A stretch of 64,000 nucleotides of DNA from NCBI GenBank assembly GCA_026390165.1, contig JAPLGM010000018.1:1-64000 (forward strand), read 5' to 3'. Positions 39,473 to 49,362 of this stretch are shown one piece after another; within the stretch, counting starts at the first letter, position 1; every line of letters begins with the position of its first letter. Origin of the DNA: Campylobacterales bacterium. GTDB lineage: Bacteria; Campylobacterota; Campylobacteria; Campylobacterales; Sulfurimonadaceae. The notes under the pieces are model-generated. The model did not search any database, was not told the origin of the DNA, and worked only from the letters and a program-made list of their open reading frames with translations. Made by a program: the position numbers and the translations under genes.

Positions 39473-41425
39473 TTATAGCGCGTTATCCGTACTTTTTTGG
39501 TTACTAGCATGTTTTAAATAAAGGACCCCAAGAGGAGGGAGTGTTAGGGTAATCGAATAGTCTCTCCCTTGCATCGGTTCACGCTTTGCCATTAGTGGTC
39601 CCGTATTACCAATACCCCACCCCTCATAATAGTGAGATTGTGAGTTGAAAATTTCACTATACTCCCCCTCTCGTGGAACACCAAGGGGGTAAAATTCTCG
39701 TGTTTCGTCAGCAAAGTTACAAATAATGTAAACATTTTCATCAGGATTATCACTTTTACGGATAAACGCAAGGCAATTATGGCGATAATCTAGATCATCA
39801 ATCCACTCAAACCCCTCTCGTTTCTCATCGTAGAGATGCAAGGCTCGCTCATTTTTATAGAGGCGGTTAAGATCGGAAACCATTCTGTTTAGCCCCTTAT
39901 TCAACGGATTCTCTAATAGGTGCCAATCCAATGAGCGTTCAAAATTCCACTCCGCATACTGCGCAATCTCTCCCCCCATAAAGAGGAGTTTTTTTCCAGG
40001 ATGTGCCATCATATAGCTATACAGTGTACGCAGATGGGCAAATTTTTGGTTATTGTCTCCCGGCATTTTATTGATAAGGGAGCCTTTCATATGAACAACC
40101 TCATCGTGACTGAGAGGGAGCATAAAGTTTTCATCGTACGCATACCACATACTAAAGGTGAGCTGTTGGTGGTGGTGCTGTCTATGAATCGGATCATAGC
40201 TCATATATTTGAGTGAATCGTGCATCCACCCCATGTTCCATTTAAATCCAAATCCTAATCCCCCGACATCAACAGGACGTGTCACCATCGGATAAGCGGT
40301 CGATTCCTCCGCAATCATAACAATATCGGGAAATTCCCCATAAAGGCTGACGTTCAGTTTTTTTAAAAACTCCACCGCTTCAAGATTTTCATTCCCCCCA
40401 TAAACATTAGATATCCACTCCCCCTCTTTTCGGGCATAGTCCAAATGGAGCATCGATGCAACCCCATCCACACGTATCCCATCAATATGGTATTTCTCCG
40501 CCCAAAACATCGCCGATGAGATTAAAAACGACTGTACTTCAGCGCGTCCATAGTTAAAAATGATACTTCCCCATTCAGGATGAAACCCTTGACGGGGATC
40601 ATCATGCTCATATAACGCTGTTCCATCAAAGTTAATCAATCCGTGCATATCGACAGCAAAATGTGACGGTACCCAATCCATAATAACACCAATCCCCTCG
40701 GAGTGGAGAGTATCGATAAGAAACATTAAATCCTGCGGTGTCCCAAAACGCGACGTGGTGGAAAAGTACCCCACCACCTGATACCCCCATGAACCATCGT
40801 ACGGATACTCAGTGAGGGGCATAAACTCTACATGGGTGTAGTTCATCTCTTTAAGATAGGTTGTGAGTTCAGAGGCAAGTTCACGATAGGTGAGAGGACG
40901 ATCTTCATGAACATTATATCTCCACGAACCAAGGTGCATCTCATAGACACTAAGAGGGGCATTATGGGCGTTATGGAGATGACGCACCCTCATCCACTCC
41001 TCATCCTTCCAATCATACCTCTCTATGTTCCAAACTCTCGATGCTGATCTGGGGGGTTGTTCAGCATAAAAACCAATGGGGTCACTTTTGTCATGGACGA
41101 TATTGTGGTATTTAGAGACGATATGATATTTATAGGTCACTCCCTGCTCGACACCCGTGATAAACCCTTCCCATATCCCTGACTCATCTGTACGCAAGCG
41201 TAAAGGGTGCGTATCGGTAGCATAGTCATTAAAATCACCTCGCACACTAACGTATGCTGCGTTGGGTGCCCACACAGCAAAATAGACCCCCTCATTACCC
41301 TCATAACGCATACGATGAGAACCTAGTTTGTCATAGAGCTTAGTATGATTCCCTTGTTTGAAAAGATATATATCCAGTTCACTTAAACGAGATATTTCAT
41401 AGCTGATGAGGTGTTGGTGATTCAT
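39473..41425 (-). CDS. glgB: 1,4-alpha-glucan branching enzyme
   Basis: GH13 motifs DWVPSHF, DGIRVDGVASML, MIAEESTAYP, LPLSHDEVVH. Confidence 0.93.
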   Translation of the reverse strand: MNHQHLISYEISRLSELDIYLFKQGNHTKLYDKLGSHRMRYEGNEGVYFAVWAPNAAYVSVRGDFNDYATDTHPLRLRTDESGIWEGFITGVEQGVTYKYHIVSKYHNIVHDKSDPIGFYAEQPPRSASRVWNIERYDWKDEEWMRVRHLHNAHNAPLSVYEMHLGSWRYNVHEDRPLTYRELASELTTYLKEMNYTHVEFMPLTEYPYDGSWGYQVVGYFSTTSRFGTPQDLMFLIDTLHSEGIGVIMDWVPSHFAVDMHGLINFDGTALYEHDDPRQGFHPEWGSIIFNYGRAEVQSFLISSAMFWAEKYHIDGIRVDGVASMLHLDYARKEGEWISNVYGGNENLEAVEFLKKLNVSLYGEFPDIVMIAEESTAYPMVTRPVDVGGLGFGFKWNMGWMHDSLKYMSYDPIHRQHHHQQLTFSMWYAYDENFMLPLSHDEVVHMKGSLINKMPGDNNQKFAHLRTLYSYMMAHPGKKLLFMGGEIAQYAEWNFERSLDWHLLENPLNKGLNRMVSDLNRLYKNERALHLYDEKREGFEWIDDLDYRHNCLAFIRKSDNPDENVYIICNFADETREFYPLGVPREGEYSEIFNSQSHYYEGWGIGNTGPLMAKREPMQGRDYSITLTLPPLGVLYLKHASNQKSTDNAL

Positions 41426-42900
41426 TGCCCTTTTCTCCCTTCTTTGATTTGATAATAAAGGGTTTCGTATTCTTGGGCTGCACCCATCCAATCGTATCGT
41501 TTTGACATACCATTTGTACGCATCGCATCAAACCCTTTAGAATCATTGTACCACGTATGGACAGCCCAACCCACGGTATTGACAAGAGCATCGACCGTAC
41601 GGTCATAAAACTTGAATCCCGTACCATGGAGTGAGTCATTTTGATAATTCTCGATCGTATCATCCAATCCCCCCGTAGCACGAACAATAGGGAGAGTTCC
41701 ATAACGGAGACTGTAGATTTGGTTCAATCCGCACGGTTCGAAGAGGGAAGGCATTAAAAATAAATCTGATCCTGCCTCGATTTGGTGAGCAAGATCATTG
41801 CGATACCCGATAAAACAGCCGAATTTTTCGGTATGTTTGGCAGCAATATCACTAAAATAGTGTTCTGCCCACTTCTCCCCCGCGCCTAGCATGACGATTT
41901 GAATATCCATTTCCAGCAATCTCCAAATCGCATGCGAGAGGAGCTCAATCCCTTTTTGTTCTGCTAATCTTCCAACGAGACCAATCACCGGAACCTCATT
42001 TCGTTGTGGGAGATGAAACAGTCGTTGAAGAGCCGTTTTACAGATCCCTTTACCGCTCATATCCCCGACATCAAATTTTTGGGCAATAAATGGGTCAACA
42101 GCAGGGCTCCATTCATCGTAGTCCACTCCGTTAAGTATCCCATGCAGTTTCGCCGATTCAATATCGAGTAATGTATTAAGTCCACACCCAAACTCTGCCG
42201 TACGAATCTCTTGGGCGTATTTGCGACTAACGGTACTAATCACATCGGCGTGGACAATTCCCCCTTTGAGGAGATTAATCCCATCGTACTCTTCGAGTTC
42301 ATACGCATTGAAATGTTCCCACCCTACATCCAAAACCTCCATTGCACCCTTGGAAAATCTTCCTTGATGTTCCAGATTATGGATAGTAAGGAGGGAACCC
42401 GTATGGGCAAAATCACTATCATACGCATACTGGGTATTAAGCATAAGGGGCAGTGCTGCGGTGTGCCAGTCATTGGCGTGGATAACGTCGGGATGAAAAT
42501 GGAGTTTTTTCGCCAACTGCATTACGGCACGGGAAAAAAAGATAAAGCGCACATCATTATCGCTGTACCCAAAGCCCCCCTCTTCATACAGTCCAGCACG
42601 ACCGAAGAATTCCTCATGCTCAATAAAATAGATGGAAACATCACTATTGGGAAGTTTCCCCTCATACACACCGCACCACACTTCTCCCGTAGTTCCCATA
42701 GGGACACCTAGAGAACCCTCTAATGGAGTAAGAGCATATTTCTCACGATCTACACCATAATAGCGAGGCATTACAACCCGTACATCATGACCCAATGCAC
42801 GCAACGCTTTTGGTAATGCACCCACGACATCGGCAAGCCCCCCTGTTTTGGCGAAGGGGACAACCTCAGATGCGGCAATTAAAATATTGAGTTTGTTCAT
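41422..42900 (-). CDS. glgA: Glycogen synthase (copy 1)
   Basis: AASEVVPFAKTGGLADVVGALPKAL; GT5 signatures; LFEPCGLNQIYSLRYGTLPIVRATGGLDDT. Confidence 0.92.
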   Translation of the reverse strand: MNKLNILIAASEVVPFAKTGGLADVVGALPKALRALGHDVRVVMPRYYGVDREKYALTPLEGSLGVPMGTTGEVWCGVYEGKLPNSDVSIYFIEHEEFFGRAGLYEEGGFGYSDNDVRFIFFSRAVMQLAKKLHFHPDVIHANDWHTAALPLMLNTQYAYDSDFAHTGSLLTIHNLEHQGRFSKGAMEVLDVGWEHFNAYELEEYDGINLLKGGIVHADVISTVSRKYAQEIRTAEFGCGLNTLLDIESAKLHGILNGVDYDEWSPAVDPFIAQKFDVGDMSGKGICKTALQRLFHLPQRNEVPVIGLVGRLAEQKGIELLSHAIWRLLEMDIQIVMLGAGEKWAEHYFSDIAAKHTEKFGCFIGYRNDLAHQIEAGSDLFLMPSLFEPCGLNQIYSLRYGTLPIVRATGGLDDTIENYQNDSLHGTGFKFYDRTVDALVNTVGWAVHTWYNDSKGFDAMRTNGMSKRYDWMGAAQEYETLYYQIKEGRKGQ

Positions 42901-44330
42901 ACTATTTCTCCAATGGTGAGGCTATCGTACAGGGTGATATAGGATTTTGCACTCTGATCCCAAGAGAAATCGCACTGCATATTATGATTTGATATTTGGT
43001 CAAAAAGCTTTTTATCCTTGTAAAGATCACACGATTTTCGTACCGCCAAAAGTAATGAACGTGGTGTTGGAGTAAAAAATACAACCCCATACCCCTCACT
43101 GCTCTCGTGAGTGTAGGTCTCAAACCGTTCGACACTGTCGGCTAAACCGCCGACGCGGTGGACAATGGGAATGGCTCCGTAGGCGAACGCAATCATTTGG
43201 TTAAGCCCACACGGCTCAAATAAAGAGGGCATAAGGAGAAAATCTGCAGCAGCATACATTCGATGGGCAAAAGATTCTTCATACCCAAACGTCATACGGA
43301 TATTAGGTTGGCGTTCAATCACTCCACACAACTTCTCATAATACTGCTCTTCCCCCTCCCCTAAAAGGGCAATATTACACTCCATAGCCGCTATCTTCGG
43401 AAGTGTTTCGATCAACAAATCCACCCCTTTTTGAGAAACAAAACGCCCAATAAAAACAAAAAGCGGTTTCGTCACCCCTTTGAGCCCTAACTGCTTCAGA
43501 AGATCACTTTTGGAGGGCTTTTTCCCTTTGACATTAGTGTAAGGGGCAACAAGGGCTCTATCCGATGTAGGGGAGAAGTGTTCGGTATCAATACCGTTGA
43601 GAATTCCTGTCAGTTTATGGCGATGACACTGTAAAAAACCTTCCAGTCCACACCCTGCCTCAGGGGTCAAAATCTCTTTTGCATAGGTGGGACTGACTGT
43701 CGTGATCGTGTTAGCGTAGGCAATACCCGCTTTCATAAAATTAACTTTACCGTAAAATTCGAGGGTATCGTGGGTAAAATAGGAATCCGAAATTCCCAAC
43801 TCTTTTAAAACCGTAGCTTCAAAGAGGCCTTGATAGGCGAGATTATGAATCGTATACAAGGTTTTAGTCGTGACTTCAAGATCATCATGCACCAGCAAGG
43901 CAACCAATGCACACTGCCAATCGTTTAGATGGACGATCGCATACTGCTCTTCCTTAAGCAACGCCATAATCGCGTACGAAAAGAGTCCAAACCGAACGGC
44001 ATTATCCGCATACCCCTCTTGAGCAGTTCCGTACAAAAATTCTCGATCACACAGCAAAGGCGAATAGACAAAACGATAAACTATCCCCTCATACGTGCAT
44101 CCATACATCTCTACTGAGTAGTCAACATCTCCCATTCTCAGGATAAAAGGCTCCCCAATAGGGAGGATGCTATACTCTTCTCGCGCTATTGAACGATACA
44201 GTGGCAGTATCACCTCACTATCATAGCTATTTTTTAATGCCCTCGGCAAGCTATGCGCTACATCCGCAAGCCCCCCTGTTTTTGCAAATGGATACACTTC
44301 GCTTGCCGCAAATAAGATTCTTTTAGTCAT
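42897..44330 (-). CDS. glgA: Glycogen synthase (copy 2)
   Basis: AASEVYPFAKTGGLADVAHSLPRAL; LFEPCGLNQMIAFAYGAIPIVHRVGGLADSV. Confidence 0.9.
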   Translation of the reverse strand: MTKRILFAASEVYPFAKTGGLADVAHSLPRALKNSYDSEVILPLYRSIAREEYSILPIGEPFILRMGDVDYSVEMYGCTYEGIVYRFVYSPLLCDREFLYGTAQEGYADNAVRFGLFSYAIMALLKEEQYAIVHLNDWQCALVALLVHDDLEVTTKTLYTIHNLAYQGLFEATVLKELGISDSYFTHDTLEFYGKVNFMKAGIAYANTITTVSPTYAKEILTPEAGCGLEGFLQCHRHKLTGILNGIDTEHFSPTSDRALVAPYTNVKGKKPSKSDLLKQLGLKGVTKPLFVFIGRFVSQKGVDLLIETLPKIAAMECNIALLGEGEEQYYEKLCGVIERQPNIRMTFGYEESFAHRMYAAADFLLMPSLFEPCGLNQMIAFAYGAIPIVHRVGGLADSVERFETYTHESSEGYGVVFFTPTPRSLLLAVRKSCDLYKDKKLFDQISNHNMQCDFSWDQSAKSYITLYDSLTIGEIV

Positions 44331-45327
44331 TAATTTCTCCTCGTAAACGTTTCGCAGCTACTTCTGGAGCTACAGGATTGATCATCATGTGCGTACTCAC
44401 TTCAAATCCGCCATAGCGATAGATGCGAGGAATGATCCGAATCATAAGGCGGTGTGCTTCACCTCCATAACTATCATCGCTTAAGGGGGGAGTAGATACC
44501 GATAGATTGAATGAAAATCTCCCCAACTCTTTTTGAAATTTTTCTATTACCCGATAAAGTAATAGTGCCAAATCATCAATATGATTATCCCTTAGTGTAT
44601 CGATTTGACCAACACACTGTTGGGAACTAATCATCACCTCGAAGGGATAACTGCTGGCATACGGACAAAAAGCACTAAATTCTCCGCTACGCTCTATCAT
44701 CCGTACCCCTGATTCCTCTTCAGCACGTACAATTGCTTCCATTAATGCGTGATGATTATCCTCAAAATATTGACGTTTTTGACGATACAAACTTCGTTCC
44801 GTTTTAGGAATCATAGGGAGCCCTATGAGTTGTGTATGGCAATGGCTCATCGTCGAACCTGCATCATAACCTTCATTTTTAAAGAGAGATATAAAAACGA
44901 TTCGGCGATCACGTCGTAAATCTCCAACTCGCGCACGCAGTGTTTTGAGCCATAGTACCATCTCTTCGTGGCTCCACTCACCCATTGAGACGCTATGACG
45001 AGGGGTATCAATAATCACCTCGTGCGCCCCAAACCCCTCCCAATACTCGAAATTTCCGTCATGATGTGCATGGGGGGTTTCAATGGCTACTGCTTTATAG
45101 AGATTAGGGACAACACGCGTCTGCCACCCTTTTTGATTGGCAATTGTATCGGGTTTACGCATCGCAAGAATCTCTTTTGGGGTCATAAACTCATTTCCCT
45201 CACAAAAAGGGCAAATAGCTTTCTCTATTATTGGAGTCTCTACTGTCATAAAATCGGGACGATGAAGCCGCTCAGGGGCAATAATAACGTGTGTGTCACT
45301 CAAACGGTCATAACGGATTTCAGACAT
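44323..45327 (-). CDS. galT: Galactose-1-phosphate uridylyltransferase-like
   Basis: CPFCEGNE, STMSHCHTQLIGLP (HxHxQ). Start taken at MSEIRYDRL. Confidence 0.88.
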   Translation of the reverse strand: MSEIRYDRLSDTHVIIAPERLHRPDFMTVETPIIEKAICPFCEGNEFMTPKEILAMRKPDTIANQKGWQTRVVPNLYKAVAIETPHAHHDGNFEYWEGFGAHEVIIDTPRHSVSMGEWSHEEMVLWLKTLRARVGDLRRDRRIVFISLFKNEGYDAGSTMSHCHTQLIGLPMIPKTERSLYRQKRQYFEDNHHALMEAIVRAEEESGVRMIERSGEFSAFCPYASSYPFEVMISSQQCVGQIDTLRDNHIDDLALLLYRVIEKFQKELGRFSFNLSVSTPPLSDDSYGGEAHRLMIRIIPRIYRYGGFEVSTHMMINPVAPEVAAKRLRGEIND

Positions 45328-47350
45328 TGGTGATCTCCAAGACACCATGAAGTTCAAGTGCCATCGTAAATTCAAAGGCAAAAGCGATACTGATCCCTTG
45401 GACACTTAGATCAAACCCTGATTCACTTTGAGAGAGGGTTTGGAGCTGAAAATAATGGACTGCACAAGGATGATCAAAACAAATAGTGATTTTTTTTCTC
45501 AAAACCGTATCAATTATCTCTAATGCCCCTACCGACTCTATACTCTGTAATTCTCCTAATAGCGTGCCATTAATACACAACGAATCATAATCAGAGAAGT
45601 GAAAGTTATGTTCCAAGACGTAGGTAAATACCCCATCTGCTTCACTTCTAATATGGATGGAAAACTCAACCCCATCGGAGTTAAAGGAAAAGCTTTTTTC
45701 CAAATGCGTGTTGATTTTTTCAGGGAGATAAATTCCTCCGTCGCGCATGAACGTGATACGTCCCTCCTCTTGCAATAATTCAAAAGGTTGATTGGCAAAA
45801 TCTCCATATTCACGGAACGTACAATGACGAAAATTTTCACTTGTAAAACTGCCGTCACTGATATGATCAATAAACGAGTTTTTTAAATACCAATCATAGA
45901 TAAGGGCATCCCGCAATGATTTGTCCACCTCTACCGATACGTGATGGATGGTATCAATCCCCTCCTCCATTGGAATACTTTTTTCCTCTTTGGGGGAAAA
46001 TAATTTTTGATGGTATGCCTCTTTGCGTCGTGTGAGAGTGTTTTGGTAGTTGAAACACTTCTCCCGCACATCCAGCTCCACTAACTGCCCCCCACAAGCG
46101 CAATCAAAACGCCATATCAATTCGGGGGTCACCGCTTTTATTTTCAGATATCCATCCAATTCATTCGTATCAGTTACGATAGCTGTTTTGGTACCATAAC
46201 GAATATTCTCGCACTCAATGAGGTACCGATACGCATTGTCACGCAAGTTGGGGAGGTAGAGCCCTCCGAACACCCCATGCCATAGGGGATCGTTGGTTTG
46301 AAGTTTGTAGAGAGGAGTTTGAAAATCTCCCTCAGTGGCGTGAAAAGTACGAGAGAGTTCAAGCATTCGCTTGTGCAACCGATTGCTCTCAGGGTATTTG
46401 ACGAAAAAGTTTTTCCAAATTCCCCCTTTGAGAAACTTCACCCCGTATGCTTCATACCGTTCTAACCCTATCTCATTTTTGAGGGTTTCCAGATGGAGGG
46501 CATCTTCTGCTCGCAGGCTCCACTCCCCCATCTCATAATAGGAAACATTAGGGAGATAAGCGATTCCACGAGGACGTGCGGATTTGAAATATTCACCATA
46601 ATGGCGCGTCTGAATCAATTCATCCGCCAAAACCTCTTGAACAAATCTTTCCAGCCACCCTTTCTCATAAACCCATGCATGCGTCCCTGGCCACATCCCA
46701 AATTTTTCCGCATCATCAAAAATAATTGCCGCTGAATCATTCTCACGGTTGTACAATTTGATAGCGTTAATGGCACTTTCAACATTTAGAAACGGCACGG
46801 CATAACGGAGGTTCTGACTTATAGGGAAAAGCCCCATTTCAACTCCCCCCTCCTCACTCATATAATAACCGTCTAACGTCTCGTGATCAAACCCTGCACA
46901 CTGAAAATGATAATCATCCATTACGGTATAGTGGATACCCGCTTTGTGTAAATCAGGGATAAGAGCCGATTCCCATACCCGCTCCGTAAGCCAGAGTCCT
47001 TGGGGGGTTTGGTCAAAATTTTTCTCGATAGAGGTGTTTAACCGCTGAATTTGTCCAACACGATCTTTTGAGGGGATGGCACTCAAAATAGGCTCATAAT
47101 ACCCTGCGCTGAAAAACTCAATCGTTCCATTCTTTGCCAATGCAACGATTTGTCCATACAACGACGGGCGTAACTTCTCGATTCGCTCCATCAACCAGCC
47201 ACTGCAATGGACAGAAAATCGAAATGACGGATAACGGCTCATCACCTCAAAAAAAGGTTCATAACAACTCGTAATAGCAAGCTCAATAACCCATTCGAAA
47301 TTATCAACGGGTTGATGCATATGGATACCAAATAACAGTGACGTTTTCAT
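45320..47350 (-). CDS. GH57 4-alpha-glucanotransferase/alpha-amylase-like
   Basis: GIHMHQPVDNF, GLWLTERVWES nucleophile region. Confidence 0.87.
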   Translation of the reverse strand: MKTSLLFGIHMHQPVDNFEWVIELAITSCYEPFFEVMSRYPSFRFSVHCSGWLMERIEKLRPSLYGQIVALAKNGTIEFFSAGYYEPILSAIPSKDRVGQIQRLNTSIEKNFDQTPQGLWLTERVWESALIPDLHKAGIHYTVMDDYHFQCAGFDHETLDGYYMSEEGGVEMGLFPISQNLRYAVPFLNVESAINAIKLYNRENDSAAIIFDDAEKFGMWPGTHAWVYEKGWLERFVQEVLADELIQTRHYGEYFKSARPRGIAYLPNVSYYEMGEWSLRAEDALHLETLKNEIGLERYEAYGVKFLKGGIWKNFFVKYPESNRLHKRMLELSRTFHATEGDFQTPLYKLQTNDPLWHGVFGGLYLPNLRDNAYRYLIECENIRYGTKTAIVTDTNELDGYLKIKAVTPELIWRFDCACGGQLVELDVREKCFNYQNTLTRRKEAYHQKLFSPKEEKSIPMEEGIDTIHHVSVEVDKSLRDALIYDWYLKNSFIDHISDGSFTSENFRHCTFREYGDFANQPFELLQEEGRITFMRDGGIYLPEKINTHLEKSFSFNSDGVEFSIHIRSEADGVFTYVLEHNFHFSDYDSLCINGTLLGELQSIESVGALEIIDTVLRKKITICFDHPCAVHYFQLQTLSQSESGFDLSVQGISIAFAFEFTMALELHGVLEITNV

Positions 47351-47358
47351 AAGTTCTC

Positions 47359-49362
47359 CTAAATAAACCAGTTAGTACCAAATGTTTCGTCAAACTCAAC
47401 CAAAAGATATCCGTTCCCCGGTAATGACTGGATAGTTTGATCATCTTGACGTAATTTAAATCGAAGATGGATGGTGGTATTCGTCTTAAAATATGCACGT
47501 GAAAAGGAAAATTCCAAACGATTTCCCAAAACTACAGGGGTTATAGAGAACTGCTCTCGCATCTCTTCAATCATCACAACAACCACTAAAGGATCTTCCA
47601 AAGAGGTAAAATCTCCTTCAAACGCGACATAAAATGACGTATCATCGAATCCATAATAAAGGATTTCAACCACGCCACCTCCTTTGTCCATCGTCGAGAA
47701 CATCAACCGCTCGTCGATCATACCCGCCCCAATCCAACTGAAAAACGCCCCTCTTTTCTCACCAATTTGTGGATATATTTTACTACGGGGCTTCGTCCAA
47801 AAAGGCTTGGATATTTCCAGTATTAGTATTGAGTCAAAAAGGGTAGAGGGGATATCCAAATTTAACAAACGATAAATTTCAATAAGATGTTCTCGAAACA
47901 ACAAATCAAACTCTGCCGCATAATCAGTTCTGTGATCTTCTCCATACCACCAAAACCAATCACTGCACTCTGAAGCTAAAAAATGGTAGGTTATCTTCTC
48001 TCTTACCTCTTTGGTTATTGCACCTTGATAGTTTTGGACATCCCTGCGCGTCTGAAAAATAAGTTCCCATGCACGATTCTTTTCAATGTCTCCTACCCAT
48101 GTATCGAATGTCCCGTGTATCCAACTTCCCGGGGAGAGATGTTCCAGCGGCGTATTATCGTGACGGTTAGCTACTTCATCCATCGTTACCGTGGTACACC
48201 ATGATGCATTACTCAATAATCCATACACACCATTAAAGAACTCTAACCCGTTATTGGGGTAAAACTCCCATGCGTTCTCTCCGTCAACAATGACAAAAAC
48301 CGTCGGATCCTTCTCATTGTTCACTATATGTTTAAGTTTCTTTATCAAATCTTCGCTCGCATCGGTACCGCTAAGACGGCCGTACTCAAATCCAATTAGG
48401 TCACTGAGATTATGATCCCGAAAACCAATCGTTACCCCATCAAATGTATAGGGCTTATAGCGTAACGAGGTGTCATCATTCTGGAGCGATTTGTATAAAA
48501 TAGCCTCATCGGTGGCAATCCATTGTATGGCGTGCTCTTTATAAATTTTGACACTCTTCTCATCTACTGCCCCCTCCGCTGGCCAAAAACCGTTTGGTTT
48601 ACGTCCAAAAGTCCTCTCATACAGCGCGATGGAACGCTCGACATGCTCCTGCGCATCTGCATAAAGAGAGTGTGCACCTATGGGTAAAGGGGTTGCTTCA
48701 TTGGCACGTTTACCGTTTTCCATATCAAGGAGCAATGGGAGTATTGGATGAAAATAGGGGGTGGTCGAAATAGAGATAACCCCTTTTTCTTGAAGTTCTT
48801 TGTAAAAAGGGAGAATCTCTTGAACGAAGCCACTTAATGTTTCTAATAAGAGGTGTTTCTCTTCTTGTATATACCCCTTTTCTTTTTGTAATAAAATGTT
48901 GACATAAGGGTTATGCACACGTAAATAATTTCCACACCAACCAAGAAGAAAGAGCACTTCCAAATCAATTAGCTCCTCATCGGTGAAGCTCGTTTGGTAA
49001 TACAGTTCACCATACCGCTTCAAAGGGCGTACCATCGTCTCATATTGCATACCCGTGAAAAGTTTGATCAACCACGCCCGCTGTGTACTCTGTAACGTAG
49101 AGGGGTGTTGCGCCCAAAGGGAGAGAAAATAGTCGTATTTCAACGGTTCTCGATAAAGTTGCAACTGTTCGATCAATGAGGCACTGAGATTAAAGGTCGC
49201 TTTGAGTCCTCTATGCTCACTCAAAAGCCATGGCATCTCGTAATAATCTTTGATCGCGTGCAAGAATACCCACGGCATACGCATCACCCCATCACTCCCT
49301 CGATAATCCGGTTGGTGCATATGCCAAAAAAAACAAAGATTAAGCGAGGGAGTATTGGTCAT
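47359..49362 (-). CDS. GH57 family glycoside hydrolase
   Basis: CFFWHMHQPDYRG, GFWPAEGAVDEKS, VIVDGENAWEFYP. Confidence 0.88.
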   Translation of the reverse strand: MTNTPSLNLCFFWHMHQPDYRGSDGVMRMPWVFLHAIKDYYEMPWLLSEHRGLKATFNLSASLIEQLQLYREPLKYDYFLSLWAQHPSTLQSTQRAWLIKLFTGMQYETMVRPLKRYGELYYQTSFTDEELIDLEVLFLLGWCGNYLRVHNPYVNILLQKEKGYIQEEKHLLLETLSGFVQEILPFYKELQEKGVISISTTPYFHPILPLLLDMENGKRANEATPLPIGAHSLYADAQEHVERSIALYERTFGRKPNGFWPAEGAVDEKSVKIYKEHAIQWIATDEAILYKSLQNDDTSLRYKPYTFDGVTIGFRDHNLSDLIGFEYGRLSGTDASEDLIKKLKHIVNNEKDPTVFVIVDGENAWEFYPNNGLEFFNGVYGLLSNASWCTTVTMDEVANRHDNTPLEHLSPGSWIHGTFDTWVGDIEKNRAWELIFQTRRDVQNYQGAITKEVREKITYHFLASECSDWFWWYGEDHRTDYAAEFDLLFREHLIEIYRLLNLDIPSTLFDSILILEISKPFWTKPRSKIYPQIGEKRGAFFSWIGAGMIDERLMFSTMDKGGGVVEILYYGFDDTSFYVAFEGDFTSLEDPLVVVVMIEEMREQFSITPVVLGNRLEFSFSRAYFKTNTTIHLRFKLRQDDQTIQSLPGNGYLLVEFDETFGTNWFI

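Noticed and set aside
40001-41047. Plus-strand ORFs within glgB
   Set aside because: Shadow ORFs of a confidently identified branching enzyme.
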